Shown here: positions 24,850 to 34,956 of the stretch, piece after piece | How positions within the stretch are numbered: position 1 is the stretch's first letter | How the letters are laid out: each line of letters opens with the position of its first letter | Origin: Coriobacteriia bacterium | Lineage (GTDB): Bacteria; Actinomycetota; Coriobacteriia; Anaerosomatales; SLCP01 | NCBI GenBank assembly: GCA_014859265.1 | Contig: JACUUN010000011.1 | Span: 1 to 38,125, forward strand | DNA length: 38,125 nt | Reading direction: 5' to 3' | Notes under the pieces: model-generated | Database searches by the model: none | What the model was told of the DNA's origin: nothing | Seen by the model: the letters and a program-made list of their open reading frames with translations, nothing else | Program-made: the position numbers and the translations under genes

Positions 24850-25992
24850 TCACAGTGCGTTGCGCGCGGTTTCTCGCGCCCACCGGTCAACCGCTTCCAC
24901 CTGCTCGATGGAGGCAAGTCGCTCCGAATCGTGGGCGTTCATAACCGTTTCAACGACGCGATCGATATCGGTGAGGCGGCATCGCCCCGACAGGAACGCG
25001 TCGACCGCAACCTCGTTGGCCGCATTGAGGACCGCGGGAAGTGTACCGCCCTCGCGGCCTGCTGCGAGAGCCAGAGACAGGCAGCGGAAGGTCTCGAGGT
25101 CAGGAGGCTCGAAGTCGAGCGATCCGATGGTGGTGAAGTCGACTGGCGACACCGGCGCCGGCCACCGCCGCGGATGGCTGAACGCATACTGAATCGGGAT
25201 GCGCATGTCCGTCGTGCCGAGGTGCGCCTTCACGGAACCGTCGGAGAACTCGACCATCGAGTGCACGCATGACTGGGGATGGACGACGATGGAGATACGA
25301 TCGTAGCCCACCGAAAAGAGATGGTGGGCCTCGATGGCCTCGAGGCCCTTGTTCATAAGCGTTGCCGAGTCTATGGTGATTTTCGGACCCATCGTCCAGG
25401 TCGGATGCGCGAGCGCAGCGGCTGCATTGACCCGGCGAAGGAACTCGCGGTCCCGGCCGCGGAACGGGCCTCCGGAGGCTGTAAGCCAAATCCTGGCCAC
25501 ATCTCGTATGTCCTCGCCGAGCAGGCACTGGAAGATTGCCGAGTGCTCGGAGTCGACCGGAAGGATGCTGCCCGGCCGGGCAAGTGCTGTCACCAGCTCA
25601 CCACCAACGACCAGTGACTCCTTGTTGGCGAGGGCGAGTGTCTTGCCGGAGCGAAGCGCGGCGACCGTGGCGCGCAGCCCGGCCGCGCCGACGAGCGCGT
25701 TGAGAACCATGTCGACGTCCGGGAGGGATGCTAGCGCCTGGACGGCTTCCGGCCCGGCTCCGACATCGATTCCGGGAAGGGCGCGATCGGCTGCGCGGGC
25801 CGAGTCAGGATCGTGAAGGGCGACCGCCACGGGTCGGCACGAGAGTGCCTGCTCCGTCAGGAGGACGTAATCGGAGTCGGCGGCAAGTGCGGTGATGCGC
25901 ACGGCGTCGGGCATTCGGGCGGCAACGTCGAGCGCCTGGCGGCCGATGGATCCGGTCGACCCGAGCACGGCGACACGGAGTATCCTACTCAT
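24850..25992 (-). CDS. dxr: 1-deoxy-D-xylulose 5-phosphate reductoisomerase
   Basis: This 380-residue enzyme converts DXP to MEP, the first committed step of the non-mevalonate isoprenoid route. The NADPH motif is GSTGSIG at 11-17. ANKESLVVGGE, PVDSEHSAIFQCL, TASGGPFRG and ATLMNKGLEAIEAHHLF contain the metal and substrate ligands. The start ATG at 25992 overlaps the cdsA stop by four bases (ATGA); the frame remains open further upstream inside cdsA but without family similarity. The 75 bases to rseP hold the rseP ribosome site and nothing else I recognise. Confidence 0.97.
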   Translation of the reverse strand: MSRILRVAVLGSTGSIGRQALDVAARMPDAVRITALAADSDYVLLTEQALSCRPVAVALHDPDSARAADRALPGIDVGAGPEAVQALASLPDVDMVLNALVGAAGLRATVAALRSGKTLALANKESLVVGGELVTALARPGSILPVDSEHSAIFQCLLGEDIRDVARIWLTASGGPFRGRDREFLRRVNAAAALAHPTWTMGPKITIDSATLMNKGLEAIEAHHLFSVGYDRISIVVHPQSCVHSMVEFSDGSVKAHLGTTDMRIPIQYAFSHPRRWPAPVSPVDFTTIGSLDFEPPDLETFRCLSLALAAGREGGTLPAVLNAANEVAVDAFLSGRCRLTDIDRVVETVMNAHDSERLASIEQVEAVDRWARETARNAL

Positions 25993-26825
25993 CGGATTCC
26001 CCCAGCGACGAGCAGGTAGTACGCGACGACGCTGACGAGAAGAAGGCTGTCGATGCGGTCGAGGAAGCCGCCATGTCCCGGCAGGAGGTTGCCCGAGTCC
26101 TTGACGCCCACCTCGCGTTTGATGCGGGACTCGAAGAGGTCGCCGATGAGTGCGGCGATGGTGAGGGTCAAGCCGATGGTGATACGCCACGGAACGGATA
26201 ACGTGGTGTCGATGACGAGCGGAAGGGCGAGCCACACGCCAACGGTACCAGCCATCCCCGCCAGGAAACCTTCCCACGACTTGTTAGGTGAGACACGCGG
26301 CGCCAGTTTATGTGATCCGATGAGAGAGCCGACGAAGTACGCAAGTACGTCGCCTGCCCATACGCCGATCAGTACGGCAAGGGCCAGGAGCATACCACCC
26401 TCAAGGAGGCGGACCAAGACGAAGTGTGAGAGCGCGAAGCCGATGTACGCCGCCCCGAACACGACAACAGCGGTGTCGGCGATTCGCAGATTCACGAAGC
26501 TCACATGCCAGATGAGCGAGGCGACGACAAGTGCGGTCATCACGGACGGGAGCGTCGACAGGCCCCAAAGCAACGCCACGACGGGCATGACCACCACGGC
26601 TGCGAAACCGCAGAACTCCGCAGCCGGGCGGCGCTCGCGTCTGGTTATCCGATAGAGCTCGGAGACCGCAAGGGCCCCGAGCAGGATCATGAGGACCGCA
26701 AGCCCGATGGGGCCTCCGAAGTAAATCACTCCGAGGAGGGTCGCGCCGTAGAGTCCCCCGGTTGCGACCCGTACGGGCAGCGAGGAGAACGGTCCCTTCG
26801 TGGCGGTCTCGCCAGCCACTGTCAC
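25989..26825 (-). CDS. cdsA: Phosphatidate cytidylyltransferase
   Basis: This 278-residue multi-pass membrane enzyme makes CDP-diacylglycerol for phospholipid synthesis. About seven hydrophobic helices are visible. The C-terminal signature is GDLFESRIKREVGVKDSGNL followed by LPGHGGFLDRIDSL, and KLAPRVSPNKSWEGFLAG lies before it. The start is GTG at 26825, overlapping the uppS stop by four bases (GTGA), so it is translationally coupled. The uppS-cdsA-dxr order is the common bacterial one. Confidence 0.97.
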   Translation of the reverse strand: MTVAGETATKGPFSSLPVRVATGGLYGATLLGVIYFGGPIGLAVLMILLGALAVSELYRITRRERRPAAEFCGFAAVVVMPVVALLWGLSTLPSVMTALVVASLIWHVSFVNLRIADTAVVVFGAAYIGFALSHFVLVRLLEGGMLLALAVLIGVWAGDVLAYFVGSLIGSHKLAPRVSPNKSWEGFLAGMAGTVGVWLALPLVIDTTLSVPWRITIGLTLTIAALIGDLFESRIKREVGVKDSGNLLPGHGGFLDRIDSLLLVSVVAYYLLVAGGIR

Positions 26826-27598
26826 CGCCCTCCAAAGCGACGCTCGCGTGACTCGAAGTCCGCTATGGCGCGGAGCATCTCGTAGCGATCGAAGTCCGGC
26901 CAGAGAGTATCGGTGACCCAGATCTCGCTGTACGCAATCTGCCAGAGCAGGAAGTTGGAGACACGCATCTCGCCGCTCGTGCGTATCAGGAGATCCGGAT
27001 CGGGCACTTCTGGCAGGTATAGATGGCGGGCAAAAGTCGCTTCATCTATGGCATCGGCCGACAGATCGCCGGACGAGACACGCTCAGCGATGGCTCTCGC
27101 CGCGCGAACGATCTCAGTGCGGGCACCGTAGTTGAGCGCCACCACGAGCGTGAGCGTCTGGTTGTTCGCTGTACTCTGCACCGTTGCGCGGAACGCTTCG
27201 GCCGTATCCGCCGGCAGGTCGTCTAGATCGCCGCTGACCAGCACCCGGACATCCATCTTCTCGAGATTGGCGAGTTCACGCTCGAGGACTTCTACGAAGA
27301 GACGCATGAGGCCTGAGACTTCCTCGGCAGGACGCGACCAGTTCTCCGAACTGAACGAGTAGATTGTGAGGTACTCGACACCGAGCTCGATCGAAGCGGC
27401 GATCAGCTCGCGAACGGCTTTGGCGCCCGCCCGATGGCCGGCCACACGGGGAAGGTTCCTTGCGACTGCCCAGCGGCCATTGCCGTCCATGATGACGGCC
27501 ACGTGGCGCGGGACGCGCGCAAAATCGATCTTTCCGAGGAGTTCCGGACCTGGAGTATCGGAGAAGAATTCGGCGAGTGAGTCCGATGAGGGAGCCAA
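26822..27598 (-). CDS. uppS: Undecaprenyl diphosphate synthase
   Basis: This 258-residue cis-prenyltransferase extends FPP to the C55 carrier lipid of cell-wall synthesis. The catalytic Asp is at 38 in IMDGNGRWA; YSFSSENWSRP and DLLIRTSGEMRVSNFLLWQ are family signatures. The start chosen is TTG at 27598, five bases after the frr stop, with GGAGG/GAGG inside the frr end. The N-terminal 25 residues are variable, so a later start cannot be excluded. Its product is recycled by uppP (3203-4003). Confidence 0.96.
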   Translation of the reverse strand: MAPSSDSLAEFFSDTPGPELLGKIDFARVPRHVAVIMDGNGRWAVARNLPRVAGHRAGAKAVRELIAASIELGVEYLTIYSFSSENWSRPAEEVSGLMRLFVEVLERELANLEKMDVRVLVSGDLDDLPADTAEAFRATVQSTANNQTLTLVVALNYGARTEIVRAARAIAERVSSGDLSADAIDEATFARHLYLPEVPDPDLLIRTSGEMRVSNFLLWQIAYSEIWVTDTLWPDFDRYEMLRAIADFESRERRFGGR

Positions 27599-27603
27599 GA
27601 CCC

Positions 27604-28976
<1,373 letters not shown>

Positions 28977-29015
28977 TCACGCTGCGGTTACCCGCAAGTG
29001 ATGGCGAGTTGCATA

Positions 29016-29915
<900 letters not shown>

Positions 29916-29975
29916 TCTGCGGTTACCTCCGGTATTCGTTATCGATTTGTGGTGCGCGGTGGTCGGTGAGTCGGG

Positions 29976-30818
29976 CTACTCGGCAGTGGGGGCCGGACTC
30001 TCTTCAGCAGCATCGACCGCGGGAGCCTCAGGCGTTGCGTCGGTCATCGCGCCAGATACCTCGGCAGCCGTCTCAGCCGCCTCGATAACAGCAGGCACCG
30101 GACGCTCCGCGGTTTCGGCGACACGCGGGCCTTCGAGAGCAGCGCGGCCCTCGATGACCGCGTCGGCGATGACTCGCGACATGAGCGAAACAGAGCGAAT
30201 CGCGTCGTCGTTGCCGGGAATGATGTAGTCGATCTCGTCGGGATCGGCGTTCGTATCCGCCAGACCGATAATCGGGATCTTCAGGCGGCGTGCCTCGGCG
30301 ACCGCTATGGCCTCACGCTTGGTGTCGATGACGAATATCGCGGCGGGCAGGCTCTTCATCTCGCGAATGCCAGTGAGGTTGCGCTTCAGCTTCTCCTTCT
30401 CCTTGCCGAGGAGCAGCTGCTCCTTCTTCGGCAGCGAGGCCATCGTGCCGTCCTCCTCCATCGTCTCAAGGGCGACGAGGCGGTCGACGCGGGTCCTCAT
30501 GGTGACGAAGTTGGTGAGCATACCACCAAGCCAGCGCTGGTTGACGTACGGGCTTCCGGAGCGTTCGGCCTCCGATGAGACGGGTTCCTGGGCCTGCTTC
30601 TTGGTGCCGACGAACAGGACGTGATCGCCCCGTGCGGCGAGATCGCGAACGAACTGGTACGCCGTGTCCAGCTCGCGCAGCGTGCGCTGCAGGTCGAGGA
30701 TGTATATCCCGTTGCGCTCCGTGAAGATGTACGGTTTCATCTTCGGATTCCAGCGCCGGGTCTGGTGTCCGAAGTGGACACCGGCCTCGAGAAGGCTCTT
30801 CATCGAGACGATGGACAT
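29976..30818 (-). CDS. rpsB: 30S ribosomal protein S2
   Basis: This is 280 residues from ATG at 30818, preceded by a perfect GGAGGT six bases upstream; the open frame continues upstream through the leader without conservation. Motifs are [39 protein letters not shown] and the [13 protein letters not shown] stretch. The core ends near residue 225 and is followed by an Ala/Glu/Pro-rich acidic tail of about 50 residues, a lineage-variable extension. It is the first gene of the rpsB-tsf-pyrH-frr group, with a likely promoter at 30941-30949 and a leader of roughly 115 bases. Confidence 0.98.
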   Translation of the reverse strand: MSIVSMKSLLEAGVHFGHQTRRWNPKMKPYIFTERNGIYILDLQRTLRELDTAYQFVRDLAARGDHVLFVGTKKQAQEPVSSEAERSGSPYVNQRWLGGMLTNFVTMRTRVDRLVALETMEEDGTMASLPKKEQLLLGKEKEKLKRNLTGIREMKSLPAAIFVIDTKREAIAVAEARRLKIPIIGLADTNADPDEIDYIIPGNDDAIRSVSLMSRVIADAVIEGRAALEGPRVAETAERPVPAVIEAAETAAEVSGAMTDATPEAPAVDAAEESPAPTAE

Positions 30819-30849
30819 AGTGGTACCTCCTTCATCGGTTGTGCCTCCG

Positions 30850-30894
30850 CTCGCTGTCAGCCCCGTCCCGCGTTCCGCGCCGTCAGACAGCGAG
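30850..30894 (-). promoter_or_regulatory. Structured leader of rpsB (candidate S2 autoregulatory RNA)
   Basis: On the minus strand CTCGCTGTC (30894-30886) pairs perfectly over 9 bp with GACAGCGAG (30858-30850). The 27-base interior holds a further CGCG-GAA-CGCG hairpin. The element lies between the proposed promoter and the rpsB ribosome site. The pairing is visible in sequence; regulation by S2 is inferred from analogy with other ribosomal-protein leaders. Confidence 0.5.
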
Positions 30895-30940
30895 GACACC
30901 CGCGGGTAGGTCGGCGGGCGTGTGTGATAAGAACCCGCGT

Positions 30941-30949
30941 ATCATACCA
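30941..30949 (-). promoter_or_regulatory. Extended -10 promoter for rpsB
   Basis: The minus strand reads TGTGGTATGATACG, with extended -10 TGG-TATGAT. A poor -35 (GTGATG) sits 17 bases upstream at 30964-30969. The element differs from the rpsO one by a single base over 14. It lies 58 bases after the sigma-factor stop. Confidence 0.65.
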
Positions 30950-31007
30950 CAGGGTCTGGAGGGCATCACGCGGGCGATTTCCGCGGCGCGAAGTGCCTGA
31001 GGAGGCG

Positions 31008-31775
31008 CTACGCCAAGGGTAGTTTGGCACGCATCCGGAGGACGGCTTTTGTGTGTAGCTGGCTGACGCGCGACTCGGTGACGCCGAGGACCTTCCCTAT
31101 CTCCTTCAAGGTCAAACCTTCGTAATAGTAGAGCGTTATGACGATCCGCTCCCGTTCGGGCAAGTGTTCGATCGCGTCAGCCAGGATGTGCTTAACCTCC
31201 TCTGTCTCGAACATGGCGACCGGATCATGGGCATCGTGGTCAGGGATGGATGCGGCACCATCAGAGTGCTCCTCACGATCCACGCCGGTCCACAGCTCCT
31301 CGAACGAGATGACAGATGCGTAGGAGAGCTTGGAGAGTATCTCGTGGAGCTCGTCGGGGGACAGCCCCATCTCCTCGGCGAGCTCGACATCACTCGGGAT
31401 TCGGCGCAACCGAGTCTCGAGCGCGACGTAAGCGGCTTCGATCTCCCGCGCCCGTGCTCGCACGGAGCGTGGCACCCAGTCAAGCGAACGCAGCTCGTCG
31501 ATGATCGCTCCCTTGATGCGGGCAATTGCGTATGTCTCGAACTTGATGCCGCGATCCAAATCGTACTTCTCGATGGCATCTATGAGTCCGAAGAGGCCAT
31601 AGCTGATGAGGTCGGCGGTGTCGACGGTCTGGGGAAGCGTCGAGGAGACGCGGCCGGCGACGTACTTGACCAGCGGGGAGTAGTTGAGAATGAGGCGCTC
31701 ACGAATGTCAGCGTCGGCGGTATCTTTGAATGTAGCCCAGAGAGCGGCCACGTCCGTCCGCGCGTCGTTCCTCAT
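31008..31775 (-). CDS. whiG: WhiG/FliA-type RNA polymerase sigma factor
   Basis: This is a sigma-70 family group 3 factor. ATG at 31775 gives 255 residues, with GAGGGG nine bases upstream; a GTG at 31814 just after the xerC stop would add 13. Region 2 has LILNYSPLVKYVAGRVSSTL and FGLIDAIEKYDLDRGIKFET. Region 3 is RGAIIDELRSLDWVPRSVR-like (KGAIIDELRSLDWVPRSVRA). Region 4 ends with LYYYEGLTLKEIGKVLGVTE and SRVSQLHTKAV. The pattern is closest to Streptomyces WhiG and Bacillus SigD, which recognise FliA-like promoters. Its gene sits between xerC and rpsB, like sigD in Bacillus, but no flagellar genes are present here. Its regulon cannot be told from this window. Confidence 0.9.
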   Translation of the reverse strand: MRNDARTDVAALWATFKDTADADIRERLILNYSPLVKYVAGRVSSTLPQTVDTADLISYGLFGLIDAIEKYDLDRGIKFETYAIARIKGAIIDELRSLDWVPRSVRARAREIEAAYVALETRLRRIPSDVELAEEMGLSPDELHEILSKLSYASVISFEELWTGVDREEHSDGAASIPDHDAHDPVAMFETEEVKHILADAIEHLPERERIVITLYYYEGLTLKEIGKVLGVTESRVSQLHTKAVLRMRAKLPLA

Positions 31776-31815
31776 CTGTGTATGCCCCTCGCCCGCGGCA
31801 GTTACCCCTGGCACG

Positions 31816-32709
31816 TCACGCTCTCGGGTGCGCCTGACGATGTACGTCTTGAAGCCGCTTCATGCTCACGTGAGTATAAATCTGGGTAGTGGACAGCGCA
31901 ACGTGGCCGAGAAGTTCCTGCACTGTACGGAGGTCGGCACCGCCCTCCAGCAGATGGGTGGCAAAGGTGTGACGAAGGGAGTGCGGTGAAAGCGCGGTCG
32001 CAGCTCCAGCGGTAGCGAGGTGAGTCTTCAGGAGCCTTCGGACGGCATCCGCCGACAACGGGTTGCCCCGGGTCGATAGGAAGACAGTCCCGGGGTCATC
32101 GCCCCGTACGAGTTTCGGGCGGGCCCATTCGAGGTAGTCGCGTACCCGGCGAATCGCGAACTGGTGGAGGGGTACCACGCGTTCTTTGGACCCCTTCCCC
32201 ATCACCGTTGCCAGACCGAATCGCAGGTCGAGGCGGTTGAGGGTCAGACCCGTTAGCTCGGATACGCGGATGCCCGAGGCGTAGAGTACCTCAAGTATGG
32301 CGCGGTCCCGGATCCCGACGAGTGTGTCGGGGTCGGGCGTGTCGAGCAGCACCCGAAGAACGTCTTGTGGCACGACGTCCGGAAGATGGCGTGGTGTTCT
32401 TGGGGCAGAGACGACGCGGGATGGGTCGGAGGTGACGATACCTTCGTCCGAGAGGTAGCCCATGAAGGTGCGGAGTGCGGCGAGCCGTCGCGAGATGGTC
32501 CGGCGTGCGTATCCCGAACGGTCGAGGTCGGCGAGGTAGCGTCGTAGCGCCCTGTGCGTCAGTCGCAGCGGATCGACGTTTGAGCGCTCCGCCCACTCGA
32601 AGTAACGCAAGAGGTCGGAAGAGTATGCGCGCAGCGTGTGCTCTGACAGCCCCCGCTCGGCCGAGAGGTATTGGAGGAACGCGTCGAGGTGCGGGAACGC
32701 GTCGGTCAT
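31816..32709 (-). CDS. xerC: Tyrosine recombinase XerC
   Basis: This 297-residue recombinase resolves chromosome dimers at dif. All six catalytic residues are visible: R148 (SGIRVSEL), K172 (GKGSKER), H243 and R246 (HSLRHTFATHLLEGG), H269 (LLGHVAL) and Y278 (TQIYTHV). The N-terminal SAM-like core-binding domain spans about 1-105. The start ATG at 32709 overlaps the trmFO stop by four bases. Its order trmFO-xerC matches gid-codV in Bacillus, so this is a housekeeping recombinase rather than an integrase. Confidence 0.95.
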   Translation of the reverse strand: MTDAFPHLDAFLQYLSAERGLSEHTLRAYSSDLLRYFEWAERSNVDPLRLTHRALRRYLADLDRSGYARRTISRRLAALRTFMGYLSDEGIVTSDPSRVVSAPRTPRHLPDVVPQDVLRVLLDTPDPDTLVGIRDRAILEVLYASGIRVSELTGLTLNRLDLRFGLATVMGKGSKERVVPLHQFAIRRVRDYLEWARPKLVRGDDPGTVFLSTRGNPLSADAVRRLLKTHLATAGAATALSPHSLRHTFATHLLEGGADLRTVQELLGHVALSTTQIYTHVSMKRLQDVHRQAHPRA

Positions 32710-34055
32710 CGACTGGCTCCTTCCCTGTATTCGTCGAGCAGCGGATGGGCTGATGTCCAGGCAGCCAGGTTGAGCGCTGCCCTTTCAGCATACGCTGCAT
32801 ATCGATTGCGCTTCCCCCTGACCGAGGGGACAAGCGGTGGCACAAGGCCCCAGTTGACGTGCATGGGCTGGTAGCCGGTGGTGGCCGAATCTGTCGCGTA
32901 CGCGATGAGTGCGCCGAGAGCGGTCGCAGGCGGCAGGACGACCGGAGGTGCCCCTGTCAGGTCCGCAACCGTGTTCAGAGCCGCGAGCAAACCGGATGCA
33001 GCAGCTTCGAGATAACCTTCGGTTCCGGTCACCTGACCCGCCATCCGCACCTTAGGTGCATGCCGCAGGGCCAGAGTTCGGTCGAGCAGGACGGGCGCCT
33101 CGATGAACGTGTTACGGTGCATGACGCCGTAGCGGAGGAACTCTGCGGCGGTGAGACCAGGTATCATTCCGAACACCCTGCGCTGCTCGCCGAAGGTCAG
33201 GTTCGTCTGAAAACCGACGAGATTGTACGCGGTACCCTCCGCGTTCTCGGGGCGGAGCTGCACCACTGCCCACGGACGTTTGCCGGTTCTCGGGTCGATC
33301 AATCCTACCGGCTTGAGGGCCCCGTACCGGAGTGCATTCAGCCCACTGCGGGCCACCTCTTCTATCGGCTGGCACGCCTGGAAGAGGTCCGCCCCCTCGA
33401 AGTCGTGGACGCGCACTGTTCGGGCATCGACAAGCTCGGCGACGAATGCGGCGTACTGGTTGGGGTCGAGGGGGCAGTTGAGGTAGTCAGCGCCGCCCCC
33501 CTTGCCGTAGCGCGATGCGGCGAACGTAATCGACCTATCTGTCGTCGCGGCATCGACAATGGGTGCAACTGCGTCATAGAAGGCCAGTCGGTCCGGGCCG
33601 ACCAGATCGGAGAGGGCCTCCTCCATGGCCGGGCTAGTGAGAGGTCCCGTTGCGATGATGACCCTCCCCTCCGGAAGTCGGGTGACTTCCTCGCGGATGA
33701 TCTCGATGAGCGGGTGCGCCTCGAGCAGCTTCGTCAGTGTCGCCGAGAAGGCCTCCCGATTGACTGCGAGGGCTGCGCCCGCGGGTACTGCAGTGCGGCG
33801 TGCCACCTCCAGGACAACAGAACAAAGGGCGGTGAGCTCGTTCTTGAGGGTACCCGTCGCCGAAGACGGATCGGTGCCCTTGAACGAGTTGGAGCAGACG
33901 AGCTCGGCCAGGTCGCCTGTCGAGTGGGCGGGCGAGCACGCTCCTGGGCGCATCTCGTAGAGGAGCACGGGGACGCCGTGCCGCGCGAGTTGCCACGCGG
34001 CCTCGGTACCGGCGAGCCCGCCTCCGACGACGGTAACGCGTTCAGGCAGGGGCAC
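32706..34055 (-). CDS. trmFO: Folate/FAD-dependent tRNA m5U54 methyltransferase
   Basis: This 449-residue enzyme uses methylene-THF and FADH2 to methylate U54 in tRNA, in contrast to SAM-dependent TrmA. The FAD motif GGGLAG is at 11-16; YEMRPG follows. The two redox/catalytic Cys are C54 (LVCSNSFKG) and C228 (FQACQPIEE). Further signatures are GPLTSPAM, YLNCPL, PVGLIDPRTGKRPWAVVQLR and YGVMHRNTFI. The start is ATG at 34055. The same U54 is next to the U55 modified by TruB (13788-14723). In Bacillus topA stands between dprA and trmFO; it is absent here. Confidence 0.97.
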   Translation of the reverse strand: MPLPERVTVVGGGLAGTEAAWQLARHGVPVLLYEMRPGACSPAHSTGDLAELVCSNSFKGTDPSSATGTLKNELTALCSVVLEVARRTAVPAGAALAVNREAFSATLTKLLEAHPLIEIIREEVTRLPEGRVIIATGPLTSPAMEEALSDLVGPDRLAFYDAVAPIVDAATTDRSITFAASRYGKGGGADYLNCPLDPNQYAAFVAELVDARTVRVHDFEGADLFQACQPIEEVARSGLNALRYGALKPVGLIDPRTGKRPWAVVQLRPENAEGTAYNLVGFQTNLTFGEQRRVFGMIPGLTAAEFLRYGVMHRNTFIEAPVLLDRTLALRHAPKVRMAGQVTGTEGYLEAAASGLLAALNTVADLTGAPPVVLPPATALGALIAYATDSATTGYQPMHVNWGLVPPLVPSVRGKRNRYAAYAERAALNLAAWTSAHPLLDEYREGASR

Positions 34056-34107
34056 GGGTTCCTCGGCATCTCTCGCAGATGGCTGGATGTCGGCATTGTA
34101 CCGTGCT

Positions 34108-34956
34108 TCACCGGGGAAGCGTCCCGTACCGTCCGTCAGGGTATCGGGTCACCAAGCGCTGCGACTCGAGCACGCCCAGTGTGCGGATCGTCTGCACGAT
34201 ATCGAGATCGAACTCGCGGGCGACATCGTCCGGGCGCATAGGGGACGCTATCAGCGCCGAGAGCAGTCGGTCAGAGCAGTGAGGGGGTATCTCGGCGCGG
34301 GCCTCCTGCCCGAGCGCCTGGGCGAGTTCGGACACGTCTGTGATGGGGAGGGCGCCCTGACGAATCAGGCGGTTAGCGCCCCGGCACTCCGGGGCGAGGA
34401 TCGACCCGGGTACGGCGAAGACATCTCTGCCGATCGCGAGCGCATGATCGGCGGTGGTGAACGTCCCGCTGGGCAATCCAGCCTCGACGACGAGTATGCC
34501 GAGTGAGAGAGCTGCGATGAGGCGGTTGCGACGGACGAACGACCACCGTTTCGGTTCCGAACCCCACGGCGCCTCGGACACGACGACTCCGCGCGATCGG
34601 ATTTCGGCCAGGGTCCCCGAGGCACGGCGAGGATAATCGATGTCAGCGCCGCACGGCATCACCGCGACGGTTGGGCCGTCAACGGCCAAGGCGGTGCGGT
34701 GAGACTCCAGATCACAACCGATCGCAGCTCCCGAGACTACGGGGATACCGTTCGCCGCGGCCCACCCCGCGAAACGCCGCGCGCAGGCGAGTCCATATGG
34801 CGTGGCTCTCCGTGAGCCGATCACTGCGAGTCCTCCACCGAGCAGTCCGGGGTCCCCGAAACCGTACAGCACCTCCGGCGGGTCCGGCAGATCTTCAAGT
34901 TCGAACGGGTAGCCGTCATCGCCTCTTCTCAGGGACCACATGACTGTTGTGCTCAT
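34108..34956 (-). CDS. dprA: DNA processing protein DprA (Smf)
   Basis: This 282-residue protein loads RecA on incoming single-stranded DNA during transformation. The Rossmann-like core has VIGSRRATPYG (about 45-55), VSGAAIGCD, VMPCGADIDYPRR, FVRRNRLIAALS and VVEAGLPSGTFTTADHALA. The usual FP-x-RNR is FVRRNR here. A C-terminal winged helix covers about 225-280. The N-terminal SAM-like domain is shortened compared with long homologues. The start ATG at 34956 overlaps comM by four bases. Pairing with comM suggests DNA uptake capacity, but no competence pilus genes are in the window. Confidence 0.94.
   Translation of the reverse strand: MSTTVMWSLRRGDDGYPFELEDLPDPPEVLYGFGDPGLLGGGLAVIGSRRATPYGLACARRFAGWAAANGIPVVSGAAIGCDLESHRTALAVDGPTVAVMPCGADIDYPRRASGTLAEIRSRGVVVSEAPWGSEPKRWSFVRRNRLIAALSLGILVVEAGLPSGTFTTADHALAIGRDVFAVPGSILAPECRGANRLIRQGALPITDVSELAQALGQEARAEIPPHCSDRLLSALIASPMRPDDVAREFDLDIVQTIRTLGVLESQRLVTRYPDGRYGTLPR

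Noticed and set aside
25993-26277. N-terminal extension of dxr by 95 codons
   Set aside because: The extension reads through cdsA in another frame; the ATG at 25992 gives the family length and an ATGA overlap.
31816-32709. Tyrosine recombinase as a sign of an integrated element
   Set aside because: It has the XerC position (trmFO-xerC) and length; no attachment sites, tRNA target or phage genes are nearby.
34056-34107. Possible promoter (TACAAT on the minus strand) before trmFO
   Set aside because: No -35 and no TG extension; a single hexamer match in a 52-bp gap is too weak.
32859-34241. Plus-strand open frame of 460 codons
   Set aside because: It is a mirror of trmFO and the dprA end; no ribosome site or family match.
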